A stretch of 42,518 bases of DNA from Roseobacter sp. (GTDB taxonomy: Bacteria > Pseudomonadota > Alphaproteobacteria > Rhodobacterales > Rhodobacteraceae), in NCBI GenBank assembly GCA_002731875.1, contig PCCY01000025.1, positions 1 through 42,518 on the forward strand. Reading direction: 5' to 3'. The position numbers and the translations under genes are program-made. This document shows, piece after piece, positions 30,885-38,753 of this stretch. Position 1 is the first letter of the stretch. Each line of letters starts with the position of its first letter. The notes under the pieces are model-generated. The model saw nothing but the letters and a program-made list of their open reading frames with translations. It was not told the origin of the DNA and did no database searches.

Positions 30885-31858
30885 CAAGCGCAAATACCAA
30901 GCCGGTGCTGGTCACCATTGGTGATCCCAATGGTATTGGTCCGGAAATTGCGGTCAAAGCAGCGGCGGCATTGCATGCAGATCCTCGTTATCGGCCTGTT
31001 TTGCTTGGGGACGACTATATCGTTGCTCCCCTCGCAGACGCCCTCGGATTTGGCGTGCAAACCGATCGTTCAAAGTGGGGTAGCACGGCTAAAACGATCG
31101 ATCTGTTTGTCAAAAATGCAATGCCTCCTGCGAATTACGCACCCGGGACCGTTGATGCCGCTGCCGGGCGGGCCACCGTTTCCTATGTCGAAGCGGCCTT
31201 GGCGTTGCTTGCCGACGGAGCCGGTCGAGGAGTTGTCGGGTGCCCCCATTCCGAAACGGCAGTAAATGCCTCTGGGCGTGTCTTTTCAGGCTATCCGAAT
31301 TTGCTGTCGGAATTGTTGAGAACCGGGCCCGACAGCGTCTTCTTGATGTTGGTTGGCGGAGGGCTCCGCGTTGTACACGTTACGCTCCACGAAGGGATCA
31401 ACGGCGCGTTAAAGCGGTTAACCTCGGAACTGATTGAGAAGGCCGCGCTTGCCGCTGATTCCGCCCTGCGCGATTTGGGAGTGGCGAAACCGCGGATCGG
31501 AGTGTTTGGGATCAATCCTCATGCAGGCGAAAACGGCCTGTTCGGCGACGAGGACAACCGTATCGTCGCCCCAGCGATCCAAAAACTGCGGGAGCAAGGC
31601 GTCGATGCACACGGCCCCGAAGGCGCCGACACAATGCTGGCCCGTGACGGTTTCGATGCATATGTCGCGATGTATCACGATCAAGGACATATTCCCGTCA
31701 AGTTGCTGGCGGGGAGAAAAGCGTCGGCACTGTCGATCGGGGCTGACACCCTATTTTCCAGCGTTGGGCACGGCGCGGCCTTTGATATTGCGGGCAAAAA
31801 CTGCGCAGACCCTGAGGCTGTCATTCGAGCAGTAGAACTAGTTGGAGGGGCAAAATGA
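30881..31858 (+). CDS. tphB: cis-Dihydrodiol dicarboxylate dehydrogenase (TphB, PdxA family)
   Basis: A 325-residue PdxA-family oxidative decarboxylase. In terephthalate pathways this family turns the cis-diol into protocatechuate plus CO2 with NAD(P)+. Likely metal ligands are His-170 (His-Val-Thr-Leu-His), His-214 (Asn-Pro-His-Ala-Gly-Glu-Asn) and His-266 (Met-Tyr-His-Asp-Gln-Gly-His). Ile-Gly-Asp-Pro-Asn-Gly-Ile-Gly-Pro-Glu near the start is the family signature. Cys-Pro-His-Ser-Glu-Thr-Ala-Val near 121-128 resembles TphB (Cys-Pro-His-His-Glu-Thr-Ala-Ile) rather than true PdxA. GTG start overlapping the tphA3 stop. Could be auto-annotated as 4-hydroxythreonine-phosphate dehydrogenase; the operon argues against vitamin B6 synthesis. 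Confidence 0.85.
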   Translation: MTSANTKPVLVTIGDPNGIGPEIAVKAAAALHADPRYRPVLLGDDYIVAPLADALGFGVQTDRSKWGSTAKTIDLFVKNAMPPANYAPGTVDAAAGRATVSYVEAALALLADGAGRGVVGCPHSETAVNASGRVFSGYPNLLSELLRTGPDSVFLMLVGGGLRVVHVTLHEGINGALKRLTSELIEKAALAADSALRDLGVAKPRIGVFGINPHAGENGLFGDEDNRIVAPAIQKLREQGVDAHGPEGADTMLARDGFDAYVAMYHDQGHIPVKLLAGRKASALSIGADTLFSSVGHGAAFDIAGKNCADPEAVIRAVELVGGAK

Positions 31859-32871
31859 CCTATCAAATCTCTGTCACAGGCGAAGACATCATTTTTGAAT
31901 GCACCGAGGATGAAACCGTTTTGGATGCGGCCGAACGTGCCGGCTTCGCGATCCCTTATTCTTGCCGAAAAGGCGTCTGTTCATCATGCGAAGGTGGTAT
32001 TACATCCGGCGAGGCTGCCGTTCGAGGGCAGGGTACCTGCGTCGGGCCTGCCGAAGGTGTGTTTTTGTGCCAGGCAAGACCTCGCTCGGATCTTGAAATC
32101 GCCCCGAAAAGTATCAAGAAAGTTGAACCCGTTTCTCGCAAGACATTCGAGGCCAAAGTTCGAAAAATTGAGCAACCCGCCTCTGACGTGTCTGTCATTG
32201 GCTTGAGGTTCCCAATTGGCAACCGATCCGTCTTTCAGGCTGGTCAATACCTAAGTGTGCTAATGCCCGACGGCGATAGCAGAAACTACTCGATGGCCAA
32301 TCCACCCCATCAGAACGATGGTATTGAATTGCACATTCGCCACGTTCCCGGCGGGAAGTTTTCTCAAACGGTTCTTGCCAACCTTGAAAAGGGGGCTGTT
32401 CTTTCCGTCGAGCTTCCTTTTGGCAATTTCACCTTGAATGAAGACACAGATAAGCCCGCGATCCTGATCGCAACGGGAACGGGATTTGCCCCGATCAAAT
32501 CGATCGTCGAACACCAAATCAAGCAGGGTGGCTCGCGTCCAATGCATCTCTATTGGGGTGCGAACACCGAAGCCGATATCTACCTGCGCTCTCTTCCAGA
32601 CAAGTGGGCCGAAAAGCACGAGTGGTTTACGTTTACGCCCGTTCTTTCGAATCCTCCCGACACATGGAATGGTCGTACCGGCTTCGTACATAAGGCGGTC
32701 CAATCGGACCATCCGGATATGTCCAGCCTAGAGGTCTATGCTTGTGGTGCCCCAATGATGATTGACGCCGCAAAAAAGGATTTCTGCGCCGACTCCAAGC
32801 TCGATAAGGCGGCCTTCTACAGCGATGCGTTTGTGCCCTCGGGCGAACCAACAGACGATATGCCTGCATAG
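31855..32871 (+). CDS. tphA1: Terephthalate dioxygenase reductase, TphA1-like
   Basis: A 338-residue NADH-dependent electron-transfer flavoprotein. Domains in order: plant-type [2Fe-2S] ferredoxin with Cys-37, Cys-42, Cys-45 and Cys-72; FAD domain with Arg-Asn-Tyr-Ser-Met-Ala-Asn-Pro-Pro near 143-151; NAD domain with Ala-Thr-Gly-Thr-Gly-Phe-Ala-Pro-Ile-Lys near 206-215 and Tyr-Ala-Cys-Gly-Ala-Pro near 295-300. Ser-Met-Ala-Asn-Pro-Pro-His and His-Val-Pro-Gly-Gly-Lys-Phe-Ser match TphA1. It passes electrons from NADH to the TphA2 Rieske centre. The ATG overlaps the tphB stop (ATGA) after GGAGGGG. It could also serve the second Rieske oxygenase at 38799, which has no reductase of its own. Confidence 0.87.
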   Translation: MTYQISVTGEDIIFECTEDETVLDAAERAGFAIPYSCRKGVCSSCEGGITSGEAAVRGQGTCVGPAEGVFLCQARPRSDLEIAPKSIKKVEPVSRKTFEAKVRKIEQPASDVSVIGLRFPIGNRSVFQAGQYLSVLMPDGDSRNYSMANPPHQNDGIELHIRHVPGGKFSQTVLANLEKGAVLSVELPFGNFTLNEDTDKPAILIATGTGFAPIKSIVEHQIKQGGSRPMHLYWGANTEADIYLRSLPDKWAEKHEWFTFTPVLSNPPDTWNGRTGFVHKAVQSDHPDMSSLEVYACGAPMMIDAAKKDFCADSKLDKAAFYSDAFVPSGEPTDDMPA

Positions 32872-32942
32872 GCAAAAACCACAGGGACAAGCATCACAAC
32901 TGACAAATTCGTCAAGGCTAAATTCCAAGGGAGGAGTATGCC

Positions 32943-34187
32943 GTGAAATTTCAACAGCAACCTGAGAGCAGATCTCACTCATATCCAGTACCGGTTGAAG
33001 GTGTTACTTCGCTCGACTTTGACCCCTACGCATCAGAGGTGCTTAGGGATCCATATCCGCATTACGAAATGATGCGCGAGGCGGGGCCAATCGTCTGGCT
33101 GGAAAAATACGGGGTTTATGCGGTGACGCGGTACGATAGTGTACGCAACGTGTTGACCGATCCGGAAACATATTGCTCCAGTGCCGGCGTCGGCCTTACC
33201 AATTTTCACACCGAAGAACCTTGGCGGCAACCAAGTATCATTCTGGAAGTTGATCCGCCCGAGCATACCAAGACCAGAGCCGTCTTCACGCGTATTCTTT
33301 CACCCCGCGCATTGAAAAAACTGACTTCCACATTCGAAGCTCAGGCGGAGCTGATGGTTGATCGGATGATTGAAAAGGGTGTTTGCGACGGCGTTAAGGA
33401 CTTGGCAGACGCGTTCCCGATCAAAGTTTTTGGAGACGCGGTTGGTGTGCCAAAGGACGGACGGGAGCATCTTCTGCCCTATGGCGATATGGTCTTCAAC
33501 GCGTTTGGCCCCGCCAATGATCGTTTCAAAGAATGCCTCGCAAATCTGGGGCCTGCGACGGAATGGATTACCAATGCTTGCCAACGCGAAAACCTGACTT
33601 CGGACGGATTTGGCGCAGAGCTTTATGCTGCAGCTGATGCGGGCGATATTTCGCATGAAGATGCGGGAATGCTCGTGCGCACAACTCTCTCGGCCGGATT
33701 GGACACGACAATTTTCACAATGGGGAACGCGCTCGTCAATCTGGGCCGCAACCCAGACCAATGGGCCGTGTTGCGCGATGACCCGAAAAGAGCGCGTGCG
33801 ACAATTGAAGAAGTTCTGCGCTATGACAGCACCTTCCACTCTTTCTATCGCACGACCACAAAGGAAACCGAACTGGAAGGCGTTCCTTTGGCAAGGGAAC
33901 AAAAGGTACTGGTTTTTGTTGCCTCAGCAAATCGCGATCCGCGTCATTGGGCGGATCCCGACCGCTTTGACGTATTGCGCAAAGCCACGGGCAACATGGG
34001 CTTCGGAGCAGGGATTCATGGCTGTGCTGGTCAAATGATTGCGCGGATGGAAGGCGAAATCGCTTTGCGAACTTTGGCATCCAAAGTCGAATCAATTGAA
34101 CTGTTGGGGGAACCGATTCTGCATTTCAATAACACCGTACGCGGATATACCAGCATGCCAATGCGCGTGACGGCCAAAAAACACTAA
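32943..34187 (+). CDS. Cytochrome P450, CYP199-like para-substituted benzoate oxygenase
   Basis: A 414-residue soluble class I P450. Haem Cys is 361 in Phe-Gly-Ala-Gly-Ile-His-Gly-Cys-Ala-Gly; the I-helix pair is Asp-254/Thr-255; ExxR is Glu-290/Arg-293. Similarity to CYP199A enzymes of Rhodopseudomonas is extensive. With a +3 offset the benzoate-pocket residues I remember for CYP199A4 are kept: Arg-95, Ser-98, Phe-185, Phe-188, Ser-250 and Phe-301; only Ser-244 is changed, to Thr-247. The Arg/Ser pair holds the substrate carboxylate, so a para-substituted benzoate is expected. GTG start at 32943 eight bases after GGAGG, overlapped by a minimal ATG-CCG-TGA frame. Ferredoxin, SDR, ALDH and ferredoxin reductase follow. 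Inferred substrate: 4-methylbenzoate, or 4-methoxybenzoate. Confidence 0.88.
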   Translation: MKFQQQPESRSHSYPVPVEGVTSLDFDPYASEVLRDPYPHYEMMREAGPIVWLEKYGVYAVTRYDSVRNVLTDPETYCSSAGVGLTNFHTEEPWRQPSIILEVDPPEHTKTRAVFTRILSPRALKKLTSTFEAQAELMVDRMIEKGVCDGVKDLADAFPIKVFGDAVGVPKDGREHLLPYGDMVFNAFGPANDRFKECLANLGPATEWITNACQRENLTSDGFGAELYAAADAGDISHEDAGMLVRTTLSAGLDTTIFTMGNALVNLGRNPDQWAVLRDDPKRARATIEEVLRYDSTFHSFYRTTTKETELEGVPLAREQKVLVFVASANRDPRHWADPDRFDVLRKATGNMGFGAGIHGCAGQMIARMEGEIALRTLASKVESIELLGEPILHFNNTVRGYTSMPMRVTAKKH

Positions 34188-34198
34188 GGGAGGGCGAC

Positions 34199-34522
34199 AT
34201 GCCTACGATCACCTATGAACTCGCCGACGGGACCAGAACGGATATCAAAGTGGATGTCGGAGCAAATGTAATGCGCACCGCCATTGACGCCGATATTCCC
34301 GGCATTGTGGCCGAATGCGGCGGAGCAGCGATGTGCGCAACATGCCATGTGTATCTTGAAAAGGATTCAGCCTCGGCATTCACCACGATAAGCGACGTCG
34401 AGGAAGAAATGCTGGAGTGCGTTGCGGAAGATCGCCAGCCGGAAAGCCGGCTGAGCTGCCAACTCTATGTACCTGAAGGGATAGAGCAGATCATTGTTCG
34501 GTTACCTGAAACCCAAGGCTGA
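34199..34522 (+). CDS. [2Fe-2S] ferredoxin of the P450 system
   Basis: A 107-residue adrenodoxin/putidaredoxin-type ferredoxin. Cluster ligands Cys-40, Cys-46, Cys-49 and Cys-87 have the C-x5-C-x2-C-x37-C spacing, with Glu-Cys-Gly-Gly-Ala-Ala-Met-Cys-Ala-Thr-Cys-His the usual loop. It carries single electrons from the reductase at 36766 to the P450 at 32943. It starts 11 bases after the P450 stop, with GGGAGGGCGAC as a strong ribosome binding site. It resembles the partner of CYP199A2 in Rhodopseudomonas. It is not a plant-type ferredoxin for a Rieske oxygenase. Confidence 0.9.
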   Translation: MPTITYELADGTRTDIKVDVGANVMRTAIDADIPGIVAECGGAAMCATCHVYLEKDSASAFTTISDVEEEMLECVAEDRQPESRLSCQLYVPEGIEQIIVRLPETQG

Positions 34523-34561
34523 ATGTTCTGCATTCCCGGTGAGAAAGAATTGGAAGACCCC

Positions 34562-35317
34562 ATGAACACTAAGAAAAAAGTGGCGATTGTAACTGGTGGC
34601 GCAAGCGGTATTGGGTTTGCGTTCACGCGAAGCCTTGCTGACGTAGGATACGCCGTTGTCATCGCAGATATGGCCGGAGCGGATGATGCTGCCAATGGAC
34701 TTAAAAGCGAAGGCTTTGATGTGATCGGCGTTAAAACCGATGTCACTAACGTAGACGACACAAACGCGATGGTTGCTGCGGCGGTCGACAATTTTGGCGG
34801 CCTGGATTTGTTGGTGAACAATGCGGGTATTTTCACCTCGCTGAAGCTAAAGCCATTTGACCAAATTGAACCCGCTGAATGGATGAAAGTGATGGAGGTC
34901 AATACGCTCGGCCCGTTTCTTTGTGCCAAAGCGGCGCTTCCAGAACTGCGTAAGAGTACGGCCGGCAGGATCGTGAATATCGCGTCAACGTCGCAACTTA
35001 AAGGTGCTCCGTTCATGCTGCACTACACGTCTAGCAAGGGAGCTGTTGTGTCGTTTACCCGCGCCTTGGCGCGTGAATTGGGCAAAGACAACATTACGGT
35101 GAATGCCATTGCGCCTGGATTTACGCTCAGCGACGGAGTGCTTGCAACTGGCATGGAAGAAGTCATGGGCGACGTGGTCAGGAAGTCCAGCCGCTCCATC
35201 CCGCGCGATCAGGTACCGGGTGATCTGACTGGCGCGCTGCTCTTTCTTGCCAGTAATGGCGCGGCATTCATTACCGGACAGACCGTCGCCGTAGATGGCG
35301 GGAGCTACTTCCTGTGA
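34562..35317 (+). CDS. Short-chain dehydrogenase, likely benzyl-alcohol type
   Basis: A classical SDR of 251 residues. Thr-Gly-Gly-Ala-Ser-Gly-Ile-Gly at 11-18 binds the cofactor, Asp-36 (Ile-Ala-Asp) favours NAD+, Asn-Asn-Ala-Gly is at 86-89, and the catalytic residues are Ser-142 or 144, Tyr-155 and Lys-159 in Tyr-Thr-Ser-Ser-Lys. The ATG at 34562 follows GGAAG; 13 upstream codons are rejected. Between P450/ferredoxin and an aldehyde dehydrogenase, the natural job is oxidising the P450-made alcohol (for 4-methylbenzoate: 4-hydroxymethylbenzoate to 4-formylbenzoate), like TsaC in toluenesulfonate/toluate degradation. Its stop overlaps the ALDH start. Function by context; SDR sequences alone do not fix the substrate. 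Confidence 0.85.
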   Translation: MNTKKKVAIVTGGASGIGFAFTRSLADVGYAVVIADMAGADDAANGLKSEGFDVIGVKTDVTNVDDTNAMVAAAVDNFGGLDLLVNNAGIFTSLKLKPFDQIEPAEWMKVMEVNTLGPFLCAKAALPELRKSTAGRIVNIASTSQLKGAPFMLHYTSSKGAVVSFTRALARELGKDNITVNAIAPGFTLSDGVLATGMEEVMGDVVRKSSRSIPRDQVPGDLTGALLFLASNGAAFITGQTVAVDGGSYFL

Positions 35318-36756
35318 CCCGGTCGTATGCTTCACTGTCCATGTATATTGATGGCCATTTCATAGGGGCCGATGATCGGGATGGAGAGCCGGTTTATAAC
35401 CCGGCCAACGGACAAGTTGTCGGCCAGTTGCCCCATGCAACGCCCGACGATCTGGATGCAGCCATTGCTGCGGCGGATCGTGCGTTCCAAACGTGGCGCT
35501 GGACGTCACCCTTAGAACGCAGCCGTATTCTGCGCAGCGTTGCGGGTATGATCCGAGAACGGGTCGAGGATATCGCCTATAGCCTCACAATGGATCAGGG
35601 CAAGCCGCTGACCGAAGCCAAAATGGAAGTCATGGGGGCCGCGGATCATGCAGAGTGGCACGCAGAGGAATGTCGCCGCATCTACGGGCGCGTCATCCCG
35701 CCGCGTAATCCAAGCGTCCGCCAGACTGTCATTCGCCAGCCTGTTGGCGTTTGTGCATCATTCTCGCCTTGGAATTATCCACTCAATCAGGCGCTTCGCA
35801 AAATCTGCGCTGCTTTGGGATCGGGATGTACAATTATCCTCAAGGCCTCCGAGGACGCACCAAGCGCCGTCGTTGCGCTGGCGCAAATGTTTCATGACGC
35901 GGGCTTGCCAGCGGGGTGCCTCAATGTCGTTTGGGGCGTGCCTGCTCAGATATCGGAGCATCTCATCAAGTCACCTAACGTGCGCAAAATCTCATTTACC
36001 GGGTCAATCCCCGTTGGAAAACATCTAGCGGCAATGGCTGGCGCGCATATGAAGCGCGTCACAATGGAACTGGGTGGGCATTCTCCGGTTCTGGTGTTCG
36101 ATGATGCCGATATTGACAAGGCAGCTACCCTTTTGGCCGGTTATAAGGGGTTGAACGCAGGTCAAGTGTGTATGTCGCCAAGTCGGTTCTATGTCCATGA
36201 AAGCGTGGCCGAAGAGTTTGGAGAAAAATTTTCCAAAGCCTTTGGAGCGCGCGTAGTCGGAGACGGCATGGACAGTGCCACGACAATGGGCCCGCTAGCC
36301 CATAACCGACGTGTGAGCGCGATGACCGAGTTTGTTTCCGACGCTACCGCCAAAGGTGCAAGTATATTGACCGGCGGTAAGGCCATGTCCGGCCCAGGAA
36401 ACTTCTTTCCGCCGACCGTGTTGATGAATACGCCTGACACGGCAAATATCATGCGCGAAGAACCGTTTGGACCGGTCGCTCCTATCACAACCTTCAGTGA
36501 TGTGGATGAAGTGCTTTCCCGAGCAAACGCGTTGCCGTTCGGGCTTGCATCCTATGTCTTCACCCAATCGCTCCGGACCTCGCACTATGTAACCACAAGG
36601 CTCGAAGCGGGCATGGTGAACGTCAACCACTTTGGCATCGCATTGCCAGAGACACCTTTGGGAGGCATCAAGGATAGCGGTATGGGCAGCGAGGGCGGCA
36701 GCGAGACCTTTGACGCCTATCTTGCCACCAAATTTGTCTCCGAGGCGACAGCATAG
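35314..36756 (+). CDS. NAD(P)+-dependent aldehyde dehydrogenase
   Basis: A 480-residue ALDH-superfamily enzyme of normal length. Catalytic Cys is 286 (Gly-Gln-Val-Cys-Met), general base Glu-252 (Glu-Leu-Gly-Gly-His) and oxyanion Asn-154 (Pro-Trp-Asn-Tyr-Pro). Gly-Ser near 230-231 (Phe-Thr-Gly-Ser-Ile) is the cofactor loop. The family oxidises aldehydes to acids, and TsaD plays this role for 4-sulfo- or 4-carboxybenzaldehyde. The GTG start at 35314 overlaps the SDR stop (GTGA), with GGGAG nine bases earlier; an ATG at 35341 is the alternative. Inferred product here: terephthalate. Sequence alone would also allow succinate-semialdehyde-type activity. Confidence 0.87.
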   Translation: MTRSYASLSMYIDGHFIGADDRDGEPVYNPANGQVVGQLPHATPDDLDAAIAAADRAFQTWRWTSPLERSRILRSVAGMIRERVEDIAYSLTMDQGKPLTEAKMEVMGAADHAEWHAEECRRIYGRVIPPRNPSVRQTVIRQPVGVCASFSPWNYPLNQALRKICAALGSGCTIILKASEDAPSAVVALAQMFHDAGLPAGCLNVVWGVPAQISEHLIKSPNVRKISFTGSIPVGKHLAAMAGAHMKRVTMELGGHSPVLVFDDADIDKAATLLAGYKGLNAGQVCMSPSRFYVHESVAEEFGEKFSKAFGARVVGDGMDSATTMGPLAHNRRVSAMTEFVSDATAKGASILTGGKAMSGPGNFFPPTVLMNTPDTANIMREEPFGPVAPITTFSDVDEVLSRANALPFGLASYVFTQSLRTSHYVTTRLEAGMVNVNHFGIALPETPLGGIKDSGMGSEGGSETFDAYLATKFVSEATA

Positions 36757-36765
36757 GAAACTGAC

Positions 36766-37986
36766 ATGAAAAAGAAGATACTCATTGTCGGTGCGGGGCA
36801 GGCCGCGTGCTCTCTTGCGGGAAAGTACAGACAGCAGGATAGCGAGGCTGCGATTACCATAGTGGGCGAAGAACGTTATCTTCCCTATCAGCGCCCACCG
36901 TTGTCAAAAAAATATGTAACCGGGGAGATGAGTGTCGAGAGTTTGTTCCTTCGCCCCGAGGCTTGGTATCAAAAGAACGATATCTCCCTTCTCTCGGGCC
37001 ATCGCGTCGTGCGTATTGATAGAAAATCCAAGCAGGTCGAACTCGATGACGGGCGCGTTCTGGACTATGACAAGCTGGCCCTGACAACGGGCACGCGTCC
37101 CAGAGCCTTGCCAAGCGAGATGGGCGGGGAGCTCAAAGGTGTCTATGTGGTTCGTGGCATCGACGATGCGAACGCTTTTGCAACCGAAGTTGCTTCGGGA
37201 CGGCGTGCCTTGGTGATCGGCGGCGGCTATATCGGGCTGGAAGCAGCCGCAGTGCTGAGCAAGCAAGGTCTTCAGGTGCGGGTCGTCGAGATTGCCGACC
37301 GCATCTTGCAACGCGTTGCCTGCGCCGAAACATCAAACTACTTTCGACAGCTCCACCACGAAAACGGTGTGCAGATTGACGAAGGTCTTGGCGTAAAGCG
37401 TCTCGTCGGTGACAATGGCAGCGTGGTGGGCGCTGAGTTTTCTGACGGCAGCGCTATGGAGGTTGATTTCGTGATTGTTGGCGTCGGTGTCGTGGCCAAT
37501 GACGACCTAGCCCGAGATGCCGGCCTGAACGTGGATCAAGGAATCCTTGTCAATTCCTTCGGACAGACGAACGATAAAGACATTTACGCCGCTGGTGACT
37601 GCACACGGTTCGAATATCTGGGCCAGATGGTGCGGCTAGAATCCGTTCAGAACGCGGTAGATCAGGCCGAGTCTACGGCGGCGAATATGGCAGGGTTTGA
37701 AACTCCATATACTCCATACCCATGGTTTTGGTCGGATCAATTCAATGTAAAACTTCAAATTGCAGGGTTAAATCAAAGCTATACGGACACCGTAACGCGT
37801 ATCGGAGCAAAACCCGGCAGCCTGTCTGTGTGGTATTTCGCAAACGAGCGGTTGGTTTCGGTCGATGCGATGAATGATCCTCGGACATTCATGACCGCAA
37901 AGAAAATGTTTTCGTCAAATCAATTGGCGAGCATTGAGCAGATCAGGGATCCTGACTTTGACCCAAGGTCCGTCTTGGGCGCATAA
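36766..37986 (+). CDS. Ferredoxin reductase (putidaredoxin-reductase type)
   Basis: A 406-residue FAD/NADH oxidoreductase. The first Rossmann motif Val-Gly-Ala-Gly-Gln-Ala-Ala (8-14) binds FAD, the second Gly-Gly-Gly-Tyr-Ile-Gly (152-157) binds NADH, and Asp-Ile-Tyr-Ala-Ala-Gly-Asp-Cys near the C-terminal third is the FAD-binding end motif. Gln-Arg-Pro-Pro-Leu-Ser-Lys near 42-48 is typical of P450 ferredoxin reductases. It passes NADH electrons to the ferredoxin at 34199, completing a three-component class I P450 system within one operon. It starts ten bases after the ALDH stop. Confidence 0.9.
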   Translation: MKKKILIVGAGQAACSLAGKYRQQDSEAAITIVGEERYLPYQRPPLSKKYVTGEMSVESLFLRPEAWYQKNDISLLSGHRVVRIDRKSKQVELDDGRVLDYDKLALTTGTRPRALPSEMGGELKGVYVVRGIDDANAFATEVASGRRALVIGGGYIGLEAAAVLSKQGLQVRVVEIADRILQRVACAETSNYFRQLHHENGVQIDEGLGVKRLVGDNGSVVGAEFSDGSAMEVDFVIVGVGVVANDDLARDAGLNVDQGILVNSFGQTNDKDIYAAGDCTRFEYLGQMVRLESVQNAVDQAESTAANMAGFETPYTPYPWFWSDQFNVKLQIAGLNQSYTDTVTRIGAKPGSLSVWYFANERLVSVDAMNDPRTFMTAKKMFSSNQLASIEQIRDPDFDPRSVLGA

Positions 37987-38034
37987 CCAAGGCGATCCTT
38001 AGGCAAATCGTCTTGTGGGAAGGTGAAGCACCAT

Positions 38035-38715
38035 ATGAAGTCGGCTCTTGTTTCGGAAGTACGGATTGGAACACCGGTCCCATTCGGGCCAAACAACGCG
38101 TGCAGTGCTATCACTAAGAAAGCGGTTCTCGGAAAGGTTTGGCTGTCCCCCCTTGGGATAGAAGGCGACGTGCAGGCCGATCAAGAAAAACATGGCGGGC
38201 TTGACAAGGCGCTGCATCAATACTGCTCTGGTCATTATGAACACTGGAAACGGGTTTTGCCAGGGACCGAGGATCTTAGCCCTGGTACGTTCGGAGAGAA
38301 TATCGTTGCATACGGCTACGATGAGACCAACGTATGCCTCGGTGATTCCTTTCAGATTGGCGAGGCGGTTGTGCAGGTGTCACAACCACGACAACCTTGT
38401 TGGAAGCTTAACGTCCAGATCAGTCAGCCCGGGTTTGCGAAACTTGTTCAGTCATCCGGTTTGACCGGCTGGTATTATAGAGTCTTGCAAACTGGGTGGG
38501 TGGCAGCAGGAGATGCGATTACTCTCATCGAGAGGCCAAACCGGGAATGGACTTTGCAAAGGGTTCATAAGACACTCTACCACGCTCCATTGAATTTTGA
38601 TCTTACTAGTGATCTGGGCACAGTGAGAGAGCTTTCCGTTTCTTGGAAGAATTTGATTAAGTCCAGACTGAAGAATCGAGCCGTTGAAAGTTGGTCCTCT
38701 CGCCTCCGAGATTAG
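38035..38715 (+). CDS. MOSC domain protein (YiiM type)
   Basis: A 226-residue single-domain MOSC protein. Gly-Ile-Glu-Gly-Asp-Val-Gln-Ala-Asp near 41-49, Lys-His-Gly-Gly-Leu-Asp-Lys-Ala-Leu near 52-60, Phe-Gly-Glu-Asn-Ile near 86-90 and Gln-Pro-Arg-Gln-Pro-Cys-Trp-Lys-Leu near 117-125 (candidate molybdenum-ligand Cys-122) are the family blocks. MOSC proteins carry the molybdenum cofactor and, in YiiM, reduce N-hydroxylated compounds. ATG at 38035; a GTG twelve bases upstream is possible. It lies 48 bases after the P450 reductase. Inferred link: reduction of a hydroxylamine-type aromatic, which would fit an amine-handling neighbour. This is speculative. Confidence 0.83.
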   Translation: MKSALVSEVRIGTPVPFGPNNACSAITKKAVLGKVWLSPLGIEGDVQADQEKHGGLDKALHQYCSGHYEHWKRVLPGTEDLSPGTFGENIVAYGYDETNVCLGDSFQIGEAVVQVSQPRQPCWKLNVQISQPGFAKLVQSSGLTGWYYRVLQTGWVAAGDAITLIERPNREWTLQRVHKTLYHAPLNFDLTSDLGTVRELSVSWKNLIKSRLKNRAVESWSSRLRD

Positions 38716-38753
38716 TGCTTAAACGCGGAGATCTAATCAGCAAACCAAACCGT

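Noticed and set aside
30881..31858. Annotation as vitamin B6 enzyme PdxA
   Set aside because: The gene is coupled to dioxygenase genes and has TphB-like Cys-Pro-His-Ser-Glu-Thr-Ala; a B6 role is unlikely.
32943..34187. P450 acting mainly as 4-methoxybenzoate O-demethylase
   Set aside because: Possible from the CYP199 fold, but no 4-hydroxybenzoate hydroxylase is in the window, while the adjacent SDR and ALDH suit methyl-group oxidation. Kept as an alternative only.
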